A stretch of 64,000 nt of DNA from Cardinalis cardinalis (lineage: Eukaryota; Chordata; Aves; Passeriformes; Cardinalidae), in the NCBI GenBank assembly GCA_014549065.1, contig JACDOX010000023.1:537835-601834 (forward strand), read 5' to 3'. Shown here piece after piece: positions 29,301 through 36,373 of the stretch. The notes beneath the pieces were generated by a model. The model worked only from the letters and a program-made list of their open reading frames with translations, was not told the origin of the DNA and ran no database searches. The first letter of the stretch is position 1; each line of letters starts with the position of its first letter. Made by a program: the position numbers and the translations under genes.

Positions 29301-32300
29301 GAATGCTGAGCCTTCTGAACACCAAATGTTAAAAAAGAAAAATAAATTCCTGTTAGAGCCTTCCACCAATCACTTCCCTGAAAGGGATTCACTGAGTGAA
29401 TACAGATGAAGACCTCTTGTGAGACTTTTGGGAACAGAAGACATTCCTAAAACATATTGTGAAAAACTAAGGTGTGATAATTAGATAATATTAACAGTAT
29501 CTTTTTCAGGAATAAAAGCACTTTTATTTGCTTAATTCCAAGGACTGAGTGAATATTTTCGCACTTGCCAATTTTCCGTGTTATAAAAGACTCTAAATTT
29601 CAAAAAAGTTCAGGTATATTTATGGAATCTGCTATGCAAGATATTTGCTGACCTGATGATTACTGAGCCCACCTGAAGATTTTTGTGGGTAAAATGACCT
29701 TTTGTTAAATATGTATGCTTCTATACAACATGAGTTTGTTTTGTTAGACTAGTTTTGAAACACTTCTTTTCTCCTACATTTTTTATCTTCATAATGACGT
29801 GGAAGAAAGATTGGAAGGGTGGTGCTAATTAAAATACACAGGATAATGAAAACTTCCTCCTTAAGACACCAGTCTAACATATTAGAATTTAACAAAATAA
29901 TAATCCCTGGAAAACAGGTGAGAACTTGCCTTTTCAAGAAAAAAAGAGACTTTTAGCAGGCTTACCTCAAGTTTTAACAGCTATGATCTAGGATTGACTG
30001 TTTTTAACATGAAATTGTTCAAGTGTTGTCAGCAGTTATAGTTACCTCAGTTACCTCTGAGAAAGTTTTTTTTAAAGGTAGTAGCTAATATTATTGCACT
30101 GAAATGTCTCCTGTTTTAACAGGCATCAGCAACTCCAATTCATTTAAGCTACAGATTAGTTCAAGTTATTTTTTTACAAAGTACTCACTACATTAGCTCT
30201 CAAATATATACAAATGTCAAAAAGAAATAATTCTGATGCTGCAGTGGCCAAAACCTGAAAAATTAGCCTGCTTGAAAATGTAAATGGAAAGATTATCAAG
30301 GAACAAAAGCAAATAGATATCTTCCTTTTTTTCCTCTCAATTTCTAAGGGCTATTAGTATTCACCGTATATATCTGTTCTTGTTCTGTGCTGATATTTAA
30401 TGTGGCCACAAATTATGCTCACTCATTCTCTTGCTTAACCTAAGTCCAGTTCAATTTTATGAACTATCTGTTCATATTAGAAGGGCATAATAGCAATTTA
30501 TTCTAATATAAGAAATACAATAAAATACTTCCTACAAAGGACAGAGGAGTTTTGCAATCTTACATCAAGAGAAATAATGATAAATTGGTAATTGATTAAG
30601 CAGACTAAATGGGCAATTTGTAGGCAGTTATAACTTAGCAGCNACAATGAAACATTTCAACATAGGCTGGAAAAGCTCTGAAAATATATGAATGTTGAGT
30701 ATGTTTTAAGGGGCNAGTATCTGAAAGTAGGAAAAAAATCTAGCCCGCATGCAAAACAGATACATGGAGGGGAGCTGATGATTTGATTCCCTGCTACACC
30801 TCTTGTAATGTGCAGCATACACACATGAATCTTCCAGCACTCAACCACAGGGCAAATATTTACTACAGTACATGCTCTATACCAACATGTGCATTTTTAA
30901 TTAACAGAGAAAATGTGGCATTTATTATGGGGGAAGCTGCTGCTCTGTTCAAGATATTCCACATCTGTTTTTTAATTACTTATGTGGGGACTTTTTCTTA
31001 ATATGCCCCATGCTGCCTGTCTTTATATCGATTGTTACTCAGCCAGTAAAAAGGAACGAGCACAACAAACCAGTTTTCTATCTGAATAAGGATACTTTTG
31101 ATGGCCTTTTCATTTCCATCAGTTAACAGAACTTCTTTGACATCTGCAGAAATAGCAACCTGAAAAAAAGAGCACAGCAAACAATGAGCAAATATGCTTG
31201 TCTGTGTGGAAGTGAAGACAGGAGTGACAAGCCTTCAGTATCATGCTTCCTCACCTATTTCTCTGTAACAATCTTCAATCTTTTTTCATTTTATGTCTGC
31301 ATTATTTTAATCATTCAATCAAATCAGTCAATACTTTTATCATTCCATTTGCGGGAGCCTCTATCTTGCTATCATTCTGTTCCGTAATTGCATTGTGACA
31401 GCCGATGATGGTATTCTGAGAGGCTTTCATTTGCGGGCTTCTGTTTATCTAGTAGAGCCATCATACAAGGCTGTCACTCTGCCTTTCAGCTTGCTTCTGT
31501 CTGACTGCCTGATGCCCTTCATATAACTTTGCATTGCAGGCAGATGGCTTTGTAAGGGTAATTTTTTTGTGAGCTTTGACATGCTCGCACATTGGGCTGT
31601 AACCTCGACACATTGTATAAGAGCGACAGGTTTGTCAAATGCCAATCAGTGTAACAATATGCTTTTATTTGTAGAGACATAAAAACTTGTCTAATGCACT
31701 GCACTGCTACATAATATCTCCTGAATACATGACTCAGAACCCAGAGAATGGTGAACGACTCTCCTGAATGGCCAATCTAATTCAAAAGAATCTAATTACC
31801 GAGAGCTCTGGATCATGTTTGTTGGTGTAATAATGCAGGCAAAACATTAGCAGCTATATCATGGTGCTCCAACTGTGATTCGCCAGGCTATTCCTGTATC
31901 TTAGCAAATGGGACTATAATCTGAAAAAAAAAAAGCTTCGGCTATGGCAATGAAAGACAGACAGTACGTGGCCTGGAATGTCACAACAAAAGATATTGAC
32001 TACACTGAGGTAAAATGTTTCTGCTCATCGAGGCAACCATAAAATCAATATGATACGAAAGCAAGTCAATCTAGAAGGTCTCTCAAGACTCTGCAGCTTG
32101 ACCGCAGCTGAGGCTGTTGACAGTTCTCTGACCCAGCAGTTGGAGGCACTGGAACATTTTTCCTTTTGTTTCTTCCTCTGAATGGGATTGGAATTGAGAA
32201 AAGACCTACCATGAGCCCAGCCAAGCATGTCATGCCACCCCCTAGCTCACACACAGCAAGGTCCCTGAAAGAGAGAAAGGAAATGGTAGAACCCATACAA

Positions 32301-35300
32301 ATTAGATGAAAATGGTCAGAGAGACATATATGTTACAAGAACAAATTGCCATCTGCAGTAAGAACTGAGCTACCAGGAAGTTGTAGAGACATGACTAGGC
32401 TACCTCATGTCGTTTTGCGTTTTAAAAATAATTATGAAATAGAAAAGTCACAAAGCAGGCAAATCAGTGGGGGTTCCCTCATTAGTGTTCAGTGCAACAT
32501 TACCACCGCTGAGCTGAAAAATCTGAGAAGGTTCCCTTTTTTCCCTTGTCAATGGCTCTGTCTTTTAGAACTAAACTAGCTAGAGTAGCGAAAGATAATT
32601 GTTAGGAAAGGATAACAATGTTAATCCACATTCATTCTTGCAAAAACAGCTAGAGAAGTAAATGGGGAAATTAATATTATTTATATATCTCTCCATAGAG
32701 TTATGCCTAAAAGCCTTTTTATATTAAAAAGAGAGAAGTTTTAAAGCAAGCTGTATACCACAAAATAATTACACACGAAGAAATCTGATCCTTCAATTAG
32801 CACTTAAAACTGCAAGTGACCTACAAACAATGCTGTTATGAACAACGATGGGAACAGCAAATGGTTAAGCCTCAGAAAACGAAACGAAGTTAGTGTCAAG
32901 AGCCTAAACTGAGCCCGATCAAAGGGCTGAATACATGGTCTAAAAGGCTGCTTTTAACTTAGACCATACTGTGCTGTTATTAAGACGTGCATGTGAAATA
33001 TAATTTGGCACAGAGAGTGTGCCGGATGGGAGCTTCCAGGGGGAGCCACAAAGAATGTCCTCCAGAGCCATGGCCTGCCCCAGGAGGGGAGGAGGGAGGG
33101 ATGCTGACCCTGCACCGAAACTGTGTGTGAAGCAGTGTCTGGGGCAAGGCAGAGCCTCAGCTTAGGAACATGCTGCTTTATAGTAAAATCTGCGGCAACT
33201 GTTACAGCTGGCAGCAGCATTCCCACTGAGACACTTCTGACAGGCTGAAAATGGAATTTTAGCTAAACTGTTTGGTTGAGTTTGGTTTTGGAGGGTTTCT
33301 TGGTTGCTTTTTTTTTTTGGTGCACCTTTTCTTCTCCCTTAAAACATCAACATCTGAAAGTCTATTTTTATCTGAAAGGGTCACCTCCCTACTCACTCAA
33401 CACTGATATTTAGGAAGAGCATCTAGGATGCCATATCAGTATCAGTATAAAGATGCTGATATTTTGTTCACTGAGGCGAGCAGACTAGGCTGTGTAACTG
33501 TATAATAATGCTCACTGTCTGGACAGGTTAGATTTATTTTTCTTAGACACCACAAATTTTATTTGAAAAAAGTCTAGTTGTCCTATTTAATCAAAATGAG
33601 ACAAAAGAAAGACATAGCTTGGAGGAACAAGCTGTGCATAAACCCAGTAATAATATTTAAAAAATGGGGAAATTTGCAATTTGTATTTTTAAACAGAATG
33701 ATTATAGGTTTTTCCTCNAATAAGTTTTAGTTTTTCTAAACCAAGTGTATTATATATTAAAACTATATAGACATGGTTATATATAAGGTTTACAAGGCAC
33801 TTACTCCTTTATAAGAATCANACTTACTGAAATAAACACAGAAAGTATCCAGTGTAAGTCTTTTAGTGCATTTTGAACCAAATTTCTATGTACAAAGTAA
33901 ATGAGTATTCACATATACACACAAATATTTATGCATATGAAATTTATTTCAGTGCCAATTCCCTTACTAGCAAGTTTTAAAAGCTGTATCTGTCTCCCAG
34001 GCAATATATAGTGACATTTATAAATGAGAATTCACATAAGAAATTCTACTCTGAGAGTACAGTCAGAAGGGCATAATCCTGAGAAATCAGGATGTGAAAC
34101 TGCCCATTTACTCTGTGGAAGTTTGACTGCTAGTTGTCTCTGAATATCGCGGCTTGCATACCCAAACTGAGAAAATACCCTCTGAGTGAGCAGCACAGGA
34201 GGTTTGCTGTGAGGAGCCCTGGAGAAGAAGTAGAACATATGAGCGTGGGGCCAGACACAAAGTGCTACAGGGACATCCCTACAGCAGCAGAAGGCACACA
34301 ANCAACCTGGGAGGAAGGAGCAGCGGCTGCCACATCAGGCGTATGAGCTGCCTCCCCTAATGGGCCGCACGTTNTTCAGGTGGTGGATGGAGCAGGAACG
34401 AGGCTTTATGGACCATGGCACACTTTCGTGCCAGGTCTTTTGTCAGAACCCAGGACATTCCTCTGACTGCCCTGGAGGACTNGAGACCCTGGCAGGGGTC
34501 TCAGAGACCTGGGCACAGAGTCAAAGACACCTGTGCCTTTGATTTTAGCCCATGGAAACAATTACCAACTTTGTGCAAGGAGTTGCAAGCCACAAGGGTT
34601 TGAATAGAATGATAGGGAATTTATCACAGGGTGAAAAAGTAGAATTTTGGGGTTTTTAGAATGGGGGTTCAAGAGGCAAAATGGAGGAATCTGGGCATGT
34701 CCTATCTTTCTCCTTCTTCTTCTTGTCCTCCATCTTCTACTGTGATGGTGGCACTTTTGGATTGGTTTCGGATAGAGACAGACTGTCTAACATAGGTGAT
34801 AAGTATCAAAAAATTATTGTAAATAAAGTACATGTAGTTTTTAGTATACAAAGATAACATCGCCCTGAGGGCAGTCAGTGTGCCTCAATCCGACCTGCTG
34901 GACAGACCTCCACAGATCCGAAAAAGAATGTATTAAATAAGAGAAAATAAACAACCTTGAAAACCAACGCCGAAGAATCCTGACATCTTCTTCGAGCGAA
35001 GGGCTGGGAAAAATGACTTTTTAATACCTCGGAATCCATTGCAGCAACAACAAACTCGACAGTCTTTGATTACAGATAGGAGTCTAAGCAAGCTGCTCAT
35101 TTGGTACAGGAGGCAGGGACTTACAGTTTGGTCTTCCTGATTTTACCCAATGCCATACTTACACAGACTGGGATTTTGTATCCAAGTCTGGTTTACTTGG
35201 TATTTGCCTTACACCCTTACACAGAACAGAATTTTTGCCTCCAAATGCATTGTTATAATAGCTTTTTTTGCACCCTATTCATCCTCCAGACAATGAAATT

Positions 35301-35921
35301 TCAAGGATTTCCAAGTGCAAATCTCAGTATAGTCAGGGGGAAGGAAAGTGGATGCAGGATGGATTTTGTACTTAGATGTTCCTATTGGGGACTTGATAGC
35401 TGACTTCTACAAGTTTTGAATAAAAGTGAAGGATATTTCAAAACTGTTTCACAACACTTAAAAATGGGTGCAAATTCCTCTTACTATAAGCAGTGATTTT
35501 TATGTATTACATCAGATAATATTTTGCTTGCTTTTGCAACAGATGTCAGTTTAAAGAATATCTTATTTTTCCTGACCTTCACAATCAGCACTGATCGATT
35601 GGAGGTTCACTTTTGTTTCCCAAAAATCAAAGTGAAATAAAATGCCTTGAGTGGAAATCAAAAGTCTTTGACATATAGCAGAAAGCTTGCTGTGCAATAT
35701 TAGTACCCAAAGGCAGCTGAGAAATCTTTGTTAAGAGCAACATGCTTTCACCTTGAACATTTTAAATTTAATCTGAAGACTTAAATCATAGCAATCTTTA
35801 CCATGCAGATACAATAAAACTAAGAGATTGGAAAATATCTTTTAATGTTTAACTCTGTACCTGAATATTTCATTATGCTTTAGGCAGTAGTAAGCCANCA
35901 CTTCTTCAGATGGCCAGAGAC
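5270..35921 (-). CDS. CAMKMT: CAMKMT, calmodulin-lysine N-methyltransferase (partial: six internal exons)
   Basis: This is the middle of the gene for calmodulin-lysine N-methyltransferase, a class I (seven-beta-strand) SAM-dependent enzyme known to trimethylate calmodulin at Lys115. Six minus-strand exons were joined from visible AG/GT borders: 35861-35921, 32210-32264, 31096-31159, 25897-25963, 12354-12428 and 5270-5333. Together they encode about 128 residues in one open frame, against a family length of roughly 320. Landmarks in order are WPSEE and YYCLKHNEIFR, motif I ELGGGMTCLAGLM, the acidic-loop segment EVLLTDGNEKAIK, RNQNAGVFKAQK, LRWDNETDVSQLEGHFDIV, MCADCLFLDRYRASLVDAIK and RLLQPS. 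Intron phases are 2, 0, 1, 2 and 2, and every junction restores a codon. About 125 N-terminal and 70 C-terminal residues lie outside the window. The assignment rests on recalled similarity to vertebrate CAMKMT; no search was run. Confidence 0.95.
5334..12353 (-). other. CAMKMT: CAMKMT intron, about 7.0 kb
   Basis: Intron between the ADC exon and the LFLDRYR exon. It contains one clear CR1 tail (about 7894-7997) and an unexplained 133-codon minus-strand open frame at 6376-6777. The rest is AT-rich with no identifiable feature. Confidence 0.85.
7894..7997 (+). mobile_element. CR1 LINE 3'-end fragment
   Basis: This is a 5'-truncated CR1 tail on the plus strand. It contains the diagnostic CCAGAGGTCCCTTCCAACC block (about 7955-7973) and ends with ATTCTGTGATTCTGTGA, the terminal direct repeat of avian CR1. 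The part before it, CTGCTCTAGGTGACCCTGC, also matches the CR1 3' region. Only about 100 bp remain and there is no coding capacity. Confidence 0.9.
12354..12428 (-). CDS. CAMKMT: CAMKMT internal exon: FDIVMCADC active-region segment
   Basis: This 75-bp exon is preceded on the minus strand by an unusually long, almost pure pyrimidine tract (plus-strand A-run at about 12434-12467) and a CTCTAG acceptor. The donor is CTG|GTAAGT, close to consensus. It encodes ILRWDNETDVSQLEGHFDIV, continuing with MCAD and part of a Cys codon. FDIV is the beta-4 strand of the methyltransferase fold. The ADC that follows, with LF from the next exon, forms a D-x-x-F version of the DxxY/F motif that marks protein-lysine methyltransferases of this family. 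The peptide is nearly identical to the mammalian one as I remember it. Confidence 0.96.
12434..12467 (-). promoter_or_regulatory. Extended polypyrimidine tract upstream of the 12354-12428 exon
   Basis: The plus-strand A/G run reads on the minus strand as a long T-rich tract directly ahead of the CTCTAG acceptor, so it should act as the splice-site pyrimidine tract. Its homopolymer runs make it prone to length change. Confidence 0.75.
13970..13983. promoter_or_regulatory. Candidate RFX-type X-box (GTTTCCGTGGAAAC)
   Basis: Near-perfect inverted repeat fitting the GTTNCC-NN-GGNAAC form bound by RFX factors. It sits within the 13.5-kb intron in a moderately GC-richer patch (about 13860-13990). 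Binding is inference from the motif alone. Confidence 0.35.
18925..18956 (+). mobile_element. Short degraded CR1 3' tail
   Basis: ATTCTATGATTCTATGA, the CR1 terminal repeat, is preceded by a diverged GGGCCTCTTCAA that aligns with the CR1 GGTCCCTTCCAA block. Only the last few dozen bases are recognisable. The upstream boundary cannot be set by eye. Confidence 0.6.
21100..22050 (+). mobile_element. Ancient CR1-like LINE relict (reverse transcriptase and 3' part)
   Basis: This long, decayed CR1-family copy is in sense orientation on the plus strand. Recognisable blocks in order are a TTCTGTAAAAGGAAGTC-type segment (about 21160), GCAAAGACCCTCAC (about 21274), an RT block translating as SGVPLGPVLVN (about 21415-21450) then a stop, GTGGCAAAGTTTGCTGATG (21471-21489), AAATTCAGTGTGGATAAATGC (about 21602-21622) and CAGTGAAAAAAGCCAATCA (about 21752). 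It then continues with the element's TACTGTGATCAG region. Stops and indels break every frame. It resembles the older CR1 lineage common in turtles and birds rather than the young avian one. Both ends are approximate. Confidence 0.8.
25780..25859. repeat. 41-bp tandem repeat, two copies
   Basis: Units at 25780-25820 and 25821-25859 share GCATACATTTCACATCTATA and then TTAA, offset by 41 bp, with a few differences at the edges. The repeat ends 37 bp before the 25897-25963 exon on the donor side. Confidence 0.9.
25897..25963 (-). CDS. CAMKMT: CAMKMT internal exon: linker between acidic loop and beta strand 4
   Basis: This 67-bp exon is bounded by a CTACAG acceptor and a CTG|GTAAGA donor. After the split Asn it reads VDEIITRNQN then AGVFKAQKVSS, and it ends with TG of a Cys codon completed by the C of the next exon. 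The ITRNQ and GVFK blocks match the vertebrate CAMKMT segment between the cofactor loop and the next strand. No internal stop, frameshift or ambiguous base is present. The following intron, about 13.5 kb, is the longest fully contained one. Confidence 0.94.
25981..26008. repeat. 14-bp tandem duplication
   Basis: AGAATTATCTACAA occurs twice back to back, without mismatch, just upstream (in gene sense) of the 25897-25963 exon acceptor. Confidence 0.9.
27043..27086. repeat. 22-bp tandem duplication
   Basis: Two units beginning TTGATATATC and ending CTTTGCT lie side by side, with few differences between them. Confidence 0.8.
28400..28680. promoter_or_regulatory. Candidate conserved non-coding element
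   Basis: A repeat-free block with a TAATTA core at 28615-28620 inside AAGAATAATTAGCAGG, preceded by TTTCACTGATG and followed by GCTTGGTGATTTCC. The motif-rich texture suggests an enhancer. No function can be assigned. Confidence 0.25.
31096..31159 (-). CDS. CAMKMT: CAMKMT internal exon: acidic loop of the SAM site
   Basis: This 64-bp exon follows a CTTTTTTTCAG acceptor and encodes VAISADVKEVLLTDGNEKAIK plus one base. The Asp in LLTDGN sits where class I methyltransferases place the acidic residue at the end of beta strand 2 that binds the SAM ribose. The donor, AAAA|GTATCC, is weak because it lacks the usual A at +4 and G at +5. It is still the only site that keeps the frame: the single trailing A plus AT from the next exon gives Asn. 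Reading through adds about 32 codons before a stop near 30998. Confidence 0.94.
31160..32209 (-). other. CAMKMT: CAMKMT intron, about 1.05 kb, compact
   Basis: Shortest intron found. It carries no recognisable repeat, and most of it (about 31380-31960) has the mixed, motif-dense texture of conserved regulatory DNA. See the separate candidate entry. Confidence 0.88.
31380..31960. promoter_or_regulatory. Candidate conserved non-coding element in the compact intron
   Basis: This repeat-free stretch fills more than half of the 1.05-kb intron. It contains CCAAT at 31642 and 31772, a homeodomain TAATTA at 31793-31798 and several TGACAG/CAGCTA-type motifs. Its varied, low-redundancy composition differs from the AT-rich flanks. 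Conservation cannot be measured from one sequence. Confidence 0.3.
32210..32264 (-). CDS. CAMKMT: CAMKMT internal exon: SAM-binding motif I
   Basis: This 55-bp exon is bounded by a pyrimidine tract with TTTCAG and an ATG|GTAGGT donor. It encodes DLAVCELGGGMTCLAGLM after the split Arg codon. ELGGG is the glycine-rich motif I loop that contacts S-adenosylmethionine in class I methyltransferases, so the exon carries the heart of the cofactor site. It ends in phase 0. A retained intron would run on for about 30 codons before a stop near 32066, so such transcripts would make a truncated, presumably inactive protein. Confidence 0.96.
34435..34440 (+). repeat. Target-site duplication, left copy (GTCTTT)
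   Basis: Six-base direct repeat immediately before the TG of the solo LTR, identical to the copy at 35062-35067. Confidence 0.82.
34441..35061 (+). mobile_element. Solo LTR of an endogenous retrovirus (class II/ERVK-like, 6-bp target duplication)
   Basis: The 621-bp element begins TGTCAGAACCC and ends CTCGACA, giving TG...CA termini and a 4-bp terminal inverted repeat (TGTC/GACA). It is flanked by an exact 6-bp direct repeat, GTCTTT, at 34435-34440 and 35062-35067. Inside are a CTTCTTCTTC tract and two AATAAA signals, at 34822 and 34946. The sequence near the 3' end, around 34970-35010, resembles passerine ERV LTRs as I remember them. No internal coding region or second LTR is adjacent, so this is a solo LTR left by recombination. 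Six-base duplications are typical of class II (ERVK-type) elements; the family name is inference. Confidence 0.82.
35062..35067 (+). repeat. Target-site duplication, right copy (GTCTTT)
   Basis: Six-base direct repeat immediately after the terminal CA of the solo LTR. The two copies are unmutated, consistent with a fairly recent insertion. Confidence 0.82.
35861..35921 (-). CDS. CAMKMT: CAMKMT internal exon: WPSEE segment ahead of SAM motif I
   Basis: This 61-bp exon is the most upstream one found. It is bounded by a TTTTATAG acceptor and an AG|GTACAG donor. It enters with two bases of a split codon (probably Cys) and reads LWPSEEV, one ambiguous residue, then AYYCLKHNEIFR. It leaves with AG, which pairs with the G of the next exon to give Arg. 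A Trp-Pro followed by a helix is characteristic just before the SAM-binding core in the METTL21/FAM86/CaM KMT group. The ambiguous base at 35898 makes the codon after Val NTG, so Leu, Met or Val; Leu is expected from the vertebrate family. No stop or frameshift is present. Confidence 0.93.
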
Positions 35922-36140
35922 CTATAAAACAAAGATATTTGCCTTAGAACAGATTTTTTTCTGGTCTAAAATAATCTTTGAATGCATATTACCATTTGCT
36001 GACCTCTACCCACTGTTTTATTTTTTATATTTGCCATAATAACATGGAATAAAGAAAAATAAAAAGAAGACCTAGGATTTAAGCATTGGAATTGAGTATT
36101 TCATAGATTTCATCACAACTAATGATCAGAAATTTATAGA

Positions 36141-36190
36141 TACACGCACACACACATAAAAATACACATATATCTACACATATGCATGCA
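36141..36190. repeat. Imperfect CA/TA-rich microsatellite
   Basis: Run of ACACGCACACACACATAAA type followed by ACACATATATC-type units. Confidence 0.8.
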
Positions 36191-36239
36191 ATACTCAAGA
36201 CTTTAAAAGTCATATAAAATTCAATTCCCTTGGGCATTC

Positions 36240-36330
36240 ACATGAACATAAACCTGTTTGCACCAGGCCAGACGAAAGGCCAACTTTGCCTTGTAGCATG
36301 TTTCCAACAGGGGACAGGAGCCCTCTAGTT
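36240..36330 (+). mobile_element. Possible very old CR1/SINE-like relict
   Basis: A stretch with GGCCAGACGAAAGGCCAAC and TTTCCAACAGGGGACAGGAGC loosely follows a widespread amniote CR1-like 3' consensus (a GGTCAGACCAAAGGTCC... then CCAACAGTGGCCAG... pattern). The divergence is high. It could be coincidence. Confidence 0.35.
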
Positions 36331-36341
36331 TTCCATTAGGT

Positions 36342-36373
36342 ACATCATCATCACCATCACCATCATCATCATC
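36342..36373. repeat. (ATC)n trinucleotide microsatellite
   Basis: About ten ATC/ACC units in a row, all in register. Confidence 0.9.

Larger units (their letters stand above)
25964..31095 (-). other. CAMKMT: CAMKMT intron, about 5.1 kb
   Basis: Intron lying between the KAIK exon and the NVDEIITRNQ exon. It contains two short tandem duplications (25981-26008 and 27043-27086) and two adjoining stretches, about 27840-28140 and 28400-28680, that resemble conserved non-coding DNA. No transposon was recognised. Confidence 0.85.
32265..35860 (-). other. CAMKMT: CAMKMT intron, about 3.6 kb
   Basis: Intron between the WPSEE exon and the motif I exon. Its main content is the solo LTR at 34441-35061. 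A GC-richer block at about 33000-33220 and another at 34130-34440, just upstream of the LTR, remain unidentified. Confidence 0.85.

Noticed and set aside
29961..29995. CTTACCTCAAG donor-like site on the minus strand
   Set aside because: No open frame with a matching acceptor, and it would break the continuous CAMKMT frame.
33000..33226. GC-rich block with a 90-codon minus frame
   Set aside because: No CAMKMT similarity and no convincing splice pair. Possibly an unrecognised repeat, but nothing supports a call.
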